Below, piece by piece: positions 35,440 through 47,658 of a DNA stretch of 64,000 nucleotides. The position numbers and the translations under genes are program-made. Origin of the DNA: Balaenoptera acutorostrata (Eukaryota; Chordata; Mammalia; Artiodactyla; Balaenopteridae). The stretch is taken from the NCBI RefSeq assembly GCF_949987535.1, contig NC_080081.1:68717603-68781602 (forward strand). Direction: 5' to 3'. Position 1 is the first letter of the stretch, and every line of letters begins with the position of its first letter. The notes beneath the pieces were generated by a model. The model made no database searches. It was not told where the DNA came from and saw only the letters and a list, made by a program, of their open reading frames with translations.

Positions 35440-36275
35440 TGGTTAAAAAAAAATCTAATTATATTAAAATATATATATACCTTTGGAAAGCTTTACTCCC
35501 ACCTTTGTCCCTGTCTACACCATTCCTCCTGCCACTGTCGGTAATTACTTTTATTAGGATCTTGTGTTTCTTTCCTGGGTTTTTTGAGGCAGATAAAAGC
35601 AAACAAAATCTGTAATTATTTCTCTCCCTTTCTTATACATAAGGGAACATCATATAGAGTGTCCTATATTTTTTTTTTTTTTTGATAATAAAGTCTGGGG
35701 TAAATAGAGAACTTCCTCAGTCTTTTTTACCTCATATTTCATTGTATGAATATATCATAGTTTCTTTAATCAGTCTCTTATTGAGGGGTGTTTGGTGTGA
35801 TTGTTTGGTATTACAAGCAGTGCTTCAACGAATAACTTTGTGGAGCCATTGATTCATACATCTGCAGGTAATTCATCAAATAAATTCTTAGAGATGGGGT
35901 TACTGTGTCAACCGGTAAATGCATTTGTAATTTTGATAGATTTTGCTACATTGCCCTCCCTAAGGAGTATACCATTCAGCACTGCGCCAGTAGTTGTTTG
36001 AGCATGCCTGTCTCCCCACAGCCTGCTCAGCAGAGTGGGCGGTCTGTTTTTTGGCAATCCGATGATGAGAGAAATATATTGGAATATATTAATTTACATC
36101 AATTTTATTATGAGTGAAGTTGAGCAAATGCATAAGGGTAACTTTAATTTTGTTTTCTGTGTGATGTCTAGTTATGTCCTTTGTCCATTTTTATTACTGG
36201 GTTGTTAGTCCTTTTCTTCACAATTTCTAGGAGCTCTTTATATATTAGGGACATTGGCACATTGTCAAAGATAGA
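35440..36275 (-). mobile_element. old L1 fragment
   Basis: Reverse-complement L1 text: catttcattgtatgaatata, gatggggttactgtgtcaac, tcctttgtccatttttatta, gagctctttatatattaggg. It lies in SPART intron 4 and has no intact frame. Confidence 0.65.
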
Positions 36276-36905
36276 AGTTGCAAATTACAGTGAGGTCTGA
36301 GTTAGCCCACTCCTAAGTTTTTAGAATGAAAACAAATTTAGCTTTAGATTTTGAGTGTTGGCCCCTAGCTGTTAAATTAGCAAAGTACAAGTATTTCTGT
36401 GTTTCCCATTTCCATTTAAATGGATTGGTAGATTCTGTGTTTATATACTTTTATTTGCTTTTACTTGATTTCTGTCAAAACCAGTTTATTTGGATACATT
36501 CTTCCTTACTGACTGAGTCATTTAACAGAAATCTTTTAACCTTACTGACTACTGTATGCATACATACGAATATCTAGGGGGTGATAGCTCTATGAAGGAA
36601 CTCAGAGTGGTCAAAGAAAGAAAAAAGTTAATCAATTTAAATATAATTTGATACATGCTGTACTGGAGGTATGTTGGTATTTAAATCTTACTTACCAATG
36701 GTACCTAACATAAGACCAGAACAGTTTTCACCTTCATGGTGGTTACGGTATTGCACTTTATGTAATAAAATGTACTTATAACTAGGTTGGCTGGAAATAT
36801 TTTCATTAATTAGTATTTGTTGGCTTAATATTTTATTACAAAATGCTTATGATTTTTCCTCCTCTTAGTATTTATTTCACATTTTGAAATATTTTTACTG
36901 TTTAG

Positions 36906-37029
36906 ACCAAAGGTACTTCAAGTGAAGAAGTTAATCTGAGTCACATTGTACCTTACGAGCCAGTTTCAGAAGAAAAAGCAAAGGAATTACCTGAATGGAG
37001 TGAGAAAGTGGCTCAAAACATTTTGTCAG
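36906..37029 (+). CDS. SPART: SPART coding exon, residues 389-430 (split codon)
   Basis: The acceptor ctgtttag ends at 36905 and the donor tcag|gtatta falls at 37029/37030. The 124 bases carry 41 codons plus one base of a split glycine codon. The product TKGTSSEEVNLSHIVPYEP runs to WSEKVAQNILS, matching human spartin just before the senescence domain. The donor is weaker than consensus (gtatta), although the exon cannot be skipped in frame because 124 is not a multiple of three. Confidence 0.96.
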
Positions 37030-37971
37030 GTATTATAGTAATGTTAACTTTTTTGCCTGTATAATGTGAAACCTTTGAATCCCATTAGAGAATACTTGGA
37101 AAGATACTATTTTATGTTTTGGTTTTAAATGATCAGTTTATAAATATTTAAAAATAGAAGGAACTAGTCTCTTTGAATGTCACATATTGTCATATTGGTG
37201 TAAGTTCTTCTTGGTCTATTATTGTCTGTTTTACTCTTGGGAAAATTGGTAGTGAAAAGCTTCAGGAATCTCCAAACTTTCAGAATAGCTCTGAACATAA
37301 AATTAGTTATTTTCCTTTCCCCTTTGAAATTCCCCCTTAATCTTTTTTTCTCCCCTCTCCTTCCTCCTTCTCCACCAAAAAAATGACATTCATCCGTCTT
37401 TGGAAGCAAAGTAGCACTCCCCTAACCTTATAGCAATATAGGCATGAGGAGACCTGAGAATTACAGCCAAGCTGTTTGGGAAGTAGACCCTACTATTTAA
37501 TTATGGTTAGAAAGGGCTTCAGATCATTTATTTTAAAAACAAAATAATCATTACTGACACATATGTTTATACTTTAATTGGTTAACAATTTAACTGCAGT
37601 AGCTCTCAGATTGAGACCTTCTATTTTGTTTTTTAAAAAACATCGCCAGTCACTATTATTCAGTAAGTCAAATTCATGACCCAGTAAGGGGATCTTAACT
37701 AGTTATTTAAAAGACTATCAATATAGGTTTCCATCTCTGGTTTATAGGTTTAAACTCATTAAAATAACGAAGGTGTCTAAAGCAGCGGAAATCTTTAACA
37801 TGAAAAACCAACAAACTAAAATAAGTGAAAAATGATTAAGTAGTTAGGAGCAAACAAAATATTTTGCCCAGTGTCAAAGAGCTGCTTGAGACAAGTAGAA
37901 AAGATAAAGCCAAATTTTCAAATATATGTGTAACAGTAACCTTGAAAGAGATTTTTAAAGAAGTTGTAAAG

Positions 37972-38159
37972 GGACTTCCCTGGTGGTCCAGTGGTTAAGA
38001 CTTCACCTTCCAATGCAGGTGGTGCAGGTTCAATCCCTGGTTGGAGAGCTAAGATCCCACATGCCTCCCAGCCAAAAAAAAAGTAAAATGTAAAACAGAA
38101 GCAATATTGTAACAAATTCAATAAAGACTTTAAAAATGGTGCACATCAAAAAAAAAAAC
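37972..38159 (+). mobile_element. CHR-like SINE with a distinct 3' tail
   Basis: The head ggacttccctggtggtccag is followed by a shortened body and a tail containing cagaagcaatattgtaac and ttcaataaagactttaaa, then poly(A). Target-site duplication gttgtaaag lies at 37963-37971 and 38160-38168. This tail class differs from the gatgaagagtgg class that dominates the window. Confidence 0.85.
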
Positions 38160-38335
38160 GTTGTAAAGAAAAACCTTCAGTCTTACTACCTTGCCCCCTA
38201 GCTTTACAGGCTGCTAAGTTGTTTATTAGGTCAGTATTCAGAAAATTAGCCCTTATCCACACATATGTACATAACTAAATTCAAAGGTAATTAAGTTTTT
38301 GAGTTTATACTGTTATAAGACTTTATAGTATCCAT

Positions 38336-38930
38336 GTGTAACAAACCATCCCAAACTTAATGATGTGAAACAACTATTTGTTTATGCTTAGGAATTCTGT
38401 GGGCCAGGTATTCCAAAAGGTCATATCAGGGATGGCTTGTATCTGCTTCATGATGTCAGGGCCTCAGCTAGGAAGATTCAAAGGCCGACTAGTGACTCAG
38501 TAGCTGGGGGCTGGAATCATCTGCAGACTCCTTCAGTCACACTGAAGTTGGCATCTGGGTTAGGAGAGCTCAAGATCTAGGACTGCCTACACATGACTTC
38601 TCCATGCCTCTTGACTTCCTCACAGCATGGCAGCCTTAAGCTCATCTGGCATCTGCGTGGTAGCTCAGGGTTCAAGTGTGAATGGTCCACCAAACAGGCA
38701 GAAGCTGCATTACCATTTCTGACATATTCTTGGAAATTTCCAGCATCATTAGTTATAAGCAAGTAACAAGCCTGCCCAGATTCAAGGGAATGTGACATAG
38801 ACCCCACTTCTCAATGGGAAGAATGTCAAGGTCGTGTTGAAAGAAGATGTGGAGTAGAAGGTACTGTTTTTGACCATCTTTGGAAAATACCACGTGCCAC
38901 AAAGTCTTAGGCCTCCTAGGCACCATACAG
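38336..38930 (+). repeat. ancient mammalian interspersed repeat, unassigned
   Basis: The order gtaacaaaccatcccaaact, aggaattctgtgggccagg, gggctggaatcatctgcag, gaatgtcaaggtcgtgttg, catctttggaaaataccac occurs widely in mammals. It is either an LTR or a non-autonomous DNA element, and I cannot decide which. Confidence 0.5.
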
Positions 38931-41437
38931 ATTCCACACACTGGTTCTATTCGAAGAAGTAGGTCATCCTGAGAGCCAGCTAACCCTGAGGAGAGATCTC
39001 TTCAGAGATTTCAGAAGAACTGTTAGCAGTGCATCATTTGAAAATGAGCCAAAACTACCTTCTGGTAACACTTAGAGACCTTCTTTACTACTTGGGACTT
39101 CAATGTCTTCAGGCTTGTAACTCTCTTCCTTTTCATCCTGTATCCTCAGGGCTAGAGTTCTAGCAATAGCCCTAATAGTCAGTAACATTAAAACTATTTA
39201 ACTGCCAATCAGAATACCTGTCTCCTTATATACCTCCTTTTAATAGGTAGCATGAAAAACAACTAGCTCACTGACTACTTAAGGTACAAGTAACAGAGAA
39301 AGGTGTAAGAAATATCCATGATTTACTCCAGAAAAAATTATCTGATCTGTCAAGAAACTATTTCTACCTGACTCATGTAGGTTCTGTACAAATATGAGTA
39401 ACCAGGGATCTAAATTGAGCTCATTCACCTTAGCCCAATGATGAGTAAAGATCAATAAAAGCTATAGTCTTATACTTTATGAATGTAAGAGGTGAAAAAA
39501 AAAAAAAACTGCTTAAAATTTACACTTGTAGAAAATTGGCTTGAGAAGCCTAGACTTACACTTTAAGAAGGCAGCCGCCAAACATTTTAGATGGAGTAGA
39601 GTCTAATAAGCTACTTTGGGAGGAGGTAGAAGATTGGTGGCAGTAGACTGAATAGAGTCCCCACTGGGTTAGGTTTGAATTAGGTCATTTTGTGTCATCT
39701 GCCAACCTCTCATTTATTCAGCATTCATTCGTTGCCTGCTATATCTCAGCATTAACTGGGTGTGTAGGACGCAGATATGGATAGAATAAATCTATATCTG
39801 GCATTACACGTGCCATTTAAAAGGTCTTAATAGCTACCAATGAAATACTGTATTTCCATAGCTTCCATTGCAGCCTCTGCAGTTTTAATTATCTCTTCCA
39901 TGGTGATATCTTGTTTATAATTAACATCTAGTTTTTCTCTTTATTAGTCCTGTGACTTTTCATTTATCTCACTTCCACTTATTTTTCTGAAAGTCATCGA
40001 TGGACTCCATCCCCCTTGTTTGATATAGTTTCTTTGTAGGGTTATAGTCTACTTGAGCTCGCCTTTGTTCATTGTCATTTATTTTATGATTTATTAGTTT
40101 TCCTTGAACTTCAAGCTGTTTTTCACCTAACACTTTTCAATCTATCATAAAAACACATAATTTTTTCTTGACTAGACATCTTCAGTCCCTTTATTGTTAT
40201 GTGAACTCCTGGCTGGAACCTGTTTGCCTGGGTTTGAGTCCTGATCCTCCGCCAAGGGTAGGACAGTGGGGATAGGGTTGGAACCAGAGGTGGACATGTT
40301 GTCTGAAACAGGAAGAGAAGCACATCAATTTTTCCAATCAGTTACTACTTGGTACTTTTCATTCACATTTTAAAATAAACGGGTATGATTTTCACATTAT
40401 CATTGGATGCCTGCTTACTAATGGGCTGAAGTAATTATGTAAAAACCATGGCACAGATCTTGGAAAACATACATAAGTATTTTTAAAGGCTCATTGTTTC
40501 AGGGTATAGCCAAAAAGGAGATATTTAAAATTGTAACTCTCCCCAGGGGAGGGTAACACTTTCCTCCCCCTCTTAGGGAAAACTGTTCTCCTTGTGTTTG
40601 TTTTCTTGGTTCTCCCATCTCCTTCCCACATCTCCTTTTCCCACATGCTGTCTGGCTCAAGGCCTTTTCTCTTCACTAGAGAAGTCTCTGTCACCCTGCT
40701 TTCTCTCGGACAGTCTCTGCTTTCATTCTTGCTGCAAGAAGCATGAACAAGGCAAAAAGCTAGGGCCTAGTCTCATGAGAAATAGCTAGAAATAGCTCAA
40801 TCTTCCTTTCTTTTAGAGTTTTTCTTCTCCTGAATTATTTGGGAGTTCTCATGTCTTTGTCATTCAGGTTTAAAGTGCAAATTAAAAGGTGCTAAGATCA
40901 AGGGATTTGGGATTGAGGAAGGAGCAGGACCCCCTGCCTTATGTCCTTAGCCGAAAGCAAACAAGCAAAAGTTCTGCCTTGGCATCTGAGATACAGATTG
41001 TTGGTGTATCTGTCTCCTTCAAGGCTTTGTGGGGGGAAAGTGGTGCCTGCACTAAGGCGAAAAGGACAAGGATACTGGGTCTTCTAGCCAAATACCCTCG
41101 TAATGGCACCAGAACCCAAAATTAGTCCCTAGCAGTAGTATACTGTGGTAAGTAATATATAGAGACGCCTACAAGTTGTAGTGACAGCACAGAGTAATAC
41201 AGAACTGTTGTTGAGTGATAACATGACCTAAGTATTGAAAGACGAATTTACTTAGAAAAGGTATATATATTCCAGGCAGAACACTACAGGTACAAAGTTG
41301 GCTTGAAAATTTATGGCATGTTTGGGATTTGAATATTGAACTCCTTGGTTTTTTTCCTGTTGATCAGTTATTTGTTAAAGGGCTTAAAGGTATAATCAGT
41401 CCTAATTTTGTGCAATTCAAAATTTTCCTTTAAAAAG
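38931..41437 (+). other. SPART intron 5, remaining part
   Basis: No additional exon, RNA gene or assignable repeat was found. A run of 15 A at about 39496 is the only simple repeat. Confidence 0.4.
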
Positions 41438-41632
41438 GTGCTTCCTGGGTGAGTTGGGGTTTGGTCAAAGGTGCTGAGTTTACTGGCAAAGCCATCCAGA
41501 AAGGCGCTTCTAAACTCCGAGAACGGATTCAACCAGAAGAAAAACCAGTGGAAGTTAGTCCAGCTGTGACCAAGGGACTTTATATAGCAAAGCAGGCTAC
41601 CGGAGGAGCAGCGAAAGTCAGTCAGTTCCTGG
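41438..41632 (+). CDS. SPART: SPART coding exon, start of senescence domain, residues 430-495
   Basis: The acceptor tttaaaaag ends at 41437 and the donor ctgg|gtaaag falls at 41632/41633. The 195 bases complete the split glycine, encode 64 codons (ASWVSWGLVKGAEF to AAKVSQFL) and leave one base of a valine codon. This is the beginning of the senescence domain (about residues 430-615), which in human has been reported to bind and transfer lipids and is needed for lipid-droplet turnover. Glycine- and alanine-rich amphipathic helices are visible. Confidence 0.97.
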
Positions 41633-41764
41633 GTAAAGTAACTTTAGATTCCTTTACTTTTTTTCAGTTAAATTAAAAGTAATCTCTTAGTCCAGGTTAA
41701 ATCTCATTTAGATGGTTTAAATTTAAGAGTAAAGAATTAGAACAAAGCAGTTTTGCCTTTCTAC

Positions 41765-41915
41765 TCATGGTAGAATCAGTAGACCAGCAACATCAACCTG
41801 AGAGCCTTAGAAATATTTCAGGCACTTGACACACCTACTGATTCAATATCTCCATTTTTATAAGATCTCTAGGTGATTCTTATTTGCATATTAAAGTTTG
41901 AGAAACACTGGTTAG
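41765..41915 (-). mobile_element. MER5-type hAT-Charlie fragment
   Basis: It ends with gcatattaaagtttgagaaac and contains ctactgattcaatatctcc and ctctaggtgattcttatttg, typical of the MER5A/B family. Located in SPART intron 6. Confidence 0.55.
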
Positions 41916-42656
41916 GGGTTGTTTTGATGTGTTGGAGAGGGGAGTGTCTGCATTTGAAAAGGAATGTATTTGCTATCCTTGAATATGACATATTCTTTTA
42001 AGGACAACTCACTTCCTAAGCAGTTGAGAGTCAAGGGTGAGGGATGTATTGTCTTGAGTAAAGCTGGCTTAGTGATTCTGGTGTCAGCCTTCCCTAGTAA
42101 TATGCCTCTAAACCCCTCTCCTTTGAGGATCACAGCTCTAAAGTTTGGTATTTTAAGATGGTCAGATAGCTCCTTAATGGATTGTCATAAAATTTAGTAA
42201 GATTATCTTTTTGGTATTTGGTATTCTTTGGAGTCAGATTTTTGGTTTGTTTACTTTTACATAGACCTAAATACTTCATTACTATTTCAGTGAGTATTTG
42301 CTGATAGGGAGGAAAAGTATGAATACACTTAGCTGGAAAACATGAAAGTGGGACCTACCAGTCTTGCACTGCAGATAGAAAAGGTGGATGGTTCTCTTCT
42401 AAGCAAATTGCCAAAAAGAACATTATATTTAAGAGTCAATAAGCTCTGCAAACACATCCTTAAACTAAGAAATAGCCTTGTTTAAAAAGTAACCAGCCTT
42501 GTTTTCATTCTTTTTTAAATAGGAATGGTAACATTATACAGCAAAACAACTTTAGATGCTCATGGAAGAATTTTGCTAAGTGAGAGTGGTAAAATCAAGG
42601 GAAGAATACACTTTTTGCTAAGTTTTTTTGTTTTTGTTTTTTTATGGTTATATTAG

Positions 42657-42815
42657 TTGACGGAGTTTGTACTGTAGCAAATTGTGTTGGAAAGGAATTA
42701 GCTCCACATGTCAAGAAGCATGGAAGCAAACTTGTTCCAGAATCTCTTAAAAAAGACAAAAATGGGAAGTCTCCCCTGGATGGTGCTATGGTTGTAGCAG
42801 CAAGCAGTGTTCAAG
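42657..42815 (+). CDS. SPART: SPART coding exon, residues 495-548, senescence domain
   Basis: The acceptor ggttatattag ends at 42656 and the donor caag|gtaaca falls at 42815/42816. The 159 bases complete the valine codon, encode 52 codons (DGVCTVANCVGKEL to VVAASSVQ) and leave one base for glycine. The sequence is nearly identical to human spartin. Only 77 bases separate it from the next exon, so the two are likely spliced as a closely spaced pair. Confidence 0.97.
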
Positions 42816-42892
42816 GTAACATAAAGGTCTAAAAATTCAGGAAGATCTATTTGATGAGGGCTGGTTTTACTTACTTTTAAATGTATTTGCAG

Positions 42893-42983
42893 GATTTTCA
42901 ACTGTCTGGCAAGGATTGGAATGTGCAGCTAAATGCATTGTTAATAATGTTTCAGTAGAAACTGTACAGACTGTCAGATACAA
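42893..42983 (+). CDS. SPART: SPART coding exon, residues 548-578, senescence domain
   Basis: The acceptor atttgcag ends at 42892 and the donor tacaa|gtaagt falls at 42983/42984. The 91 bases give FSTVWQGLECAAKCIVNN to TVQTVRY and two bases of a lysine codon finished in the last exon. Conservation is very high. The following intron is 14.1 kb and contains the large antisense L1. Confidence 0.97.
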
Positions 42984-43739
42984 GTAAGTTGAATTTTATC
43001 ATTTTAATGATGAAATCTCTTGTAGCATTTGTAAAACTCTAGGACAGTTAAAATGATTGTATAGTTATTTTTATTAAGTATCTGATAAAACAGTTTTTTT
43101 TCACTTGCTATTTTTAAGTAGGGAGAAGAATAAAGTTTTAGCAAATTAATAGTATTGCTGTGACTTTGCCTTATGTTACTAATTGTTATAAATACTTGTT
43201 CATCATAAATGGAAAGAATAGGTTTAAGGTTTTTTTTTTAATGCCTGGAATTTCTGTATGCCTTATTAACTGCATGTTCTTGATGGGTGATGTTTGCCTA
43301 TAGTTTTGATGGGGAAAACTTGAATTATAATTAAACTATTATACTTTGTTAATACTAGCCCCTTCTAATATACAGAGAATGTTAAATTTTCACACCTTAT
43401 GAATCTACCACTGTGCATCTCTATTGGAATAGATAGATGGTATGAGAAGACATACCATTAAGAAATAGACAAACATAGAAATGAATGATTTATTCAAGTT
43501 TATCTGATAAGTGGTATTAAAGATAAGACTTAAGAACAGAATTTTCTGATTTTAGCTCTTTATTCTGTCTTTATAAATACTAGAGGGCTAAACTTAAATT
43601 TAGTATGAAGGACCTGAGTTGTTTTCTTAGCTTTGAATTAGTTTAGATCTTAATATTTAATTTTATTTAGAAGAAAATAAATAATGGTGTTCTCAACTCT
43701 TGGTTATTTGTGTTAATTATTTACTCACTGACGGCATTT

Positions 43740-43922
43740 GAGTTCATACTTATATATCAGACATTGTGTTCAGTGCTTTCCATGTGTATTACTTAATCTT
43801 TAATAACGCTATTATCTCCATTTCACAGATGAAGAAACCAAAAGCATAGAGCCTTAAATATCTTGTTAAGAATTGTACCACTAGTAAGTGGTAGAGCTGA
43901 GATGTAATCCAGGTCCCTCTGT
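43740..43922 (-). repeat. MIR SINE
   Basis: Reverse-complement MIR: gacattgtgttcagtgctt, catttcacagatgaagaaac, ccactagtaagtggtagagc, gtaatccaggtccctctg. Confidence 0.7.
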
Positions 43923-45207
43923 CATGCAGTGTCAGAGAACAGTGCTGGGCCAACACTGCCCTTAATGGGATATCTGTGCAAGTTTAGTATCTAGAGTTAT
44001 TTTCTACCACTACCTAGCATGTGTTTAGACTCCCTCCCACCACAATAAATTACCTTTGGTTTAGGAAATACTAACTTAATTTTCAGCCTAAGTTGATTTT
44101 ATCTGCTCAGTCTGGGGCATGCATACCTTAGAATCAAAGCAACACAGCCATATCATCTTGGAGTGCCAATTTTACCAAAGGATTTGGAAAAGAAAATGCA
44201 GAGTAGATCTGAAATTTTGGTGGAGATGTAAAGCTCAAGTCTCCCAGCTCACATCCTGCTACTTGTGGCATTGACCTCTAACACTCTTTTTGTTATGCCT
44301 TTCAGGTTACTTTGATGGATGAGTCATAATTAGGAAAATAGTTTCTTCTTTTGTTGCAAGAGCAGGAGAAAGTCAGAAGTGTGTTTTAGACCAAAAGTGG
44401 GTTATTTTTCGATTATCATATGTTAGCACGGATAAATAAGCAGACATATGATTAAGTAGGGAGTGCTTTATTGGGTTTGTCCATTTCCTACTTTAATGAA
44501 AAAAAAATGCTTACCTAAGTACAGTTAAGTGGAGCCCTGTTAAAAGGTTTGAGATTCACATAATGAGGAAGTACAGGTTTTGATGTAGATTTTGTATTTC
44601 TTGTCCTTAGTGAGGAGAACTTAATATGATAAATAGGGTATTTTAACAGTGGTTCTGAGCTAATTTATTTCTGTTATGGTGTACATTGCTAGTTTTATCC
44701 TTTCCTCCAAAGATTCATGGAGTGAAAAAAAGGTGAGAATTTAGTTAAGTAGGTTTGTATTTCCAGTTATAAGGGTACTTTAGTCTTAGCAGTAACTTAA
44801 TTAGGAAACTTGGAAAGATGGGAGGGACAGTGGGGAATAACAGGTTTTGTCCAAGTAATACTGTTTTCTCACTTACAAATAATCTGGCTCAGAAGTAGAA
44901 ATTGCTTTTTAGGAGAAGAAACTGCAAGTATTAAACCAGTTATAACTCAGTGATATTTGTCACTCAAGAATTGGAAAAGCTAGTTGTTCTTTAATTTAGT
45001 TCTCAATAATTTACATAAATTTATATTTATTTACATTTATGAATTTACATTTATTTACACTGTGAAAATTATTTGACAGAGTGAGCATTTGTGATTTTCT
45101 GCTCTCATCCAACTGACGGTTGCATAGTAAAGAAAACTTATTATTTTTGGAAAATGTGTATTCTTATTGTCTGTGAGAAATTATTCCCCCAAGTAGTCAT
45201 GTAACAT

Positions 45208-45249
45208 TTTATGGAAAAACTCGAACGAACTTTTTGGCTAACCCAATAT
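45208..45249. mobile_element. lone mariner terminal repeat
   Basis: The stretch actcgaacgaactttttggc followed by taacccaata is a mariner inverted-repeat end of the type abundant in cetartiodactyls. I find no matching opposite end nearby, so this is a broken copy or a relic. Confidence 0.5.
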
Positions 45250-46390
45250 TATATAAACGTCTTCATCTGATTTCTGGTAGTATAAGCCAATACAGAGGAT
45301 TATTTTTTTAATTTAGGCTATTTAAAGGCAGTTTGTATTAGAGAATTATATTCTCCATGCCTTTTATGGTTTTGATTATGATTCAGGGCTGTGTTCATTG
45401 ATTATGAATGATTTACCTAAAGATCTATATAATTAATTACACTCCTAAATTTTTAAGGTAAATGTATAAGAAATATTTATTAAGACTTTATTTTTTTGGT
45501 TACATTAATACTTTTGTCCTATTTTAGATTTAGGAACATGAAGACCTACAGGAACAATGAAAAGCAATTAAGTAACTTTAAACCTGCTATATTTAATTGC
45601 AGCATAGTATCTATTAAATAATTCATCACTCTTCTACATAGCTTCTAAAGTTCACCTTTAAGCTCCTTTTTTTCCACTTTAAATTGTTTAGAGGAAAATA
45701 ATATAACTTCAGTAGGTTAGGTGCATTTTTCTTTTCCCCTCAGTAATATTTTATCTTAGAACACATTTGTGAAGAATGAGCTTAGTAAAAATATTTTCCT
45801 ATAAGAATTTACTCTTATAAGGTATAGTATTTTATTGGATTATTTAGTGAATTTTAAGTAAAATTCCCCTTAAATTTGCACTGGGTGAAGGGGCAAATTC
45901 AAATCCATTTGAGGGTATCTCCTTTGGCAGATGTCATGTTACCCAAAATGAATTCTATATAACATCTACTCAGGAGTTATATAGGATCAATCTTCTCTTT
46001 TCAATATGGTAACTATACAAACATTTAAACACAATCATTATGTCTTCCGCTTATTTTTTCTTCTCTACTCAATACTCCCAGTTTAACAATTCCATATATA
46101 GTTTGAATTCCAGATCCTTCCTTCATCAGTGTTGTTCTCAAAATATGGAACCCAGAATTGAATCTAATATTCCAAAAGTCTTATAACCAGATTAAATACA
46201 GTAGGGTTGCCTCCCTTGTTTTGGTCATATTTAGCATGTGATAAACGTGGCACAGAAGACAAAGAGTATATCTTTATAGTAGCTGTTACTTTATTGGCCC
46301 ATATCAAACTTGGATTTGTTTTTTTTTTCTTTTTTCTTTTTTGACTTTTATTTTATTTATTTTTATACAGCAGGTTCTTATTAGTTATCC

Positions 46391-46684
46391 TTTTTTCTTT
46401 TAATTTTAATTTATTTATTTATGACTGTGTTGGGTCTTTGTTTCTGTGCGAGGGCTTTCTCCAGTTCTGGCAAGTGGGGGCCACTCTTCATCGCGGTGCG
46501 CGGGCTTCTCACTATCGCGGCCTCTCTTGTTGCAGAGCACAGGCTTCAGATGCGCAGGCTCAGTAATTGTGGCTCACGGGCCCAGTGGCTCCACGGCATG
46601 TGGGATCTTCCCAGACCAGGGCTCGAACCCGTGTCCCCTGCATTGGCAGGCAGACTCTCACCCACTGCACCACCAGGGAAGTCC
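46391..46684 (-). mobile_element. CHR-type SINE nested in the L1 3' end
   Basis: It ends ccaccagggaagtcc on +. The L1 text tagttatcc is duplicated on both sides (46382-46390 and 46685-46693), so the SINE is younger than the L1. The body is close to the common young form. Confidence 0.93.
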
Positions 46685-46898
46685 TAGTTATCCATTTTAT
46701 ACATATTAGTGTATATATGTCAATCCCAATCACGCAATTCATCACACCACCACCACCACACCACACCCCCGTGGCTTTCCGCCTTTGGTGTCCATATGTT
46801 TGTTCTCTACATCTGTGTCTCAGTTTCTGCCCTGCAGACTGGTTAGTCTGTACCATTTTTCTAGGTTCCACATATATGCGTTAATATACAATATTTGT

Positions 46899-47192
46899 GG
46901 GCTTCCCTGGTGGCGCAGTGGTTGAGAATCTGCCTGCCAATGTAGGGGACACGGGTTCGAGCCCTGGTCTGGGAGGATCCCACATGCCACGGAGCAACTA
47001 GGCCCGTGAGCCACAATTACTGAGCCTGCGCGTCTGGAGCCTGTGCTCCGCAACAAGAGAGGCCGCGATGGTGAGAGGCCCGCGCACTGCGATGAAGAGT
47101 GGCCCCCGCTTGCCACAACTAGAGAAAGCCCTCGCAGAGAAACGAAGACCCAACACAGCCATAAATAAAATTTAAAAGAAAATTCTTCTAAA

Positions 47193-47230
<38 letters not shown>
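46899..47230 (+). mobile_element. CHR-type SINE nested in L1, with (TA)n(CA)n tail
   Basis: The head gggcttccctggtggcgcag begins right after acaatatttgt (46888-46898), which recurs at 47231-47241 as the target-site duplication. The A-rich tail has grown into a TA then CA microsatellite at about 47198-47232. It lies opposite in orientation to the L1, near the end of ORF2. Confidence 0.92.

Positions 47231-47232
<2 letters not shown>
47198..47232. repeat. (TA)n(CA)n microsatellite in SINE tail
   Basis: A run of alternating ta followed by ca repeats replaces the end of the SINE tail. It is probably polymorphic. Confidence 0.85.
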
Positions 47233-47233
<1 letters not shown>

Positions 47234-47239
47234 ATATTT

Positions 47240-47619
47240 GTTTTTCTCTTTCTGACTTACTTCAGTATGTATGACAGTCGCTACATCCATCCACGTCTCA
47301 ACAAATGACCCAATTTCGTTCCTTTTTATGGCTGAGTAATATTCCATTGTATATATGTACCACATCTTCTTTATGCATTCATCTGTCGATGGGCATTTAG
47401 GTTGCTTCCATGACCTGGCTATTGTAAGTAGTGTTGCAATGAACATTGGGGTGCATGTGTCTTTTTTTTTTTTTTTTTTTTTAAACCAGAGGTATTTCTT
47501 TACTTCTTTCTTTGAATGCTATAGTTATTGGCATTTAGGCAGGTATTCATACTATTGCTTTAAATAGAAGATTATTTGTAATAGAGCCTGTTTAAATGTG
47601 GAGAGTACATTGTATTCTT

Positions 47620-47658
<39 letters not shown>

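Larger units (their letters stand above)
42984..46313 (+). other. SPART intron 8, proximal part
   Basis: Apart from the MIR at 43740 and a lone mariner end at 45208, I see no gene or repeat here. The sequence is AT-rich. Confidence 0.45.
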
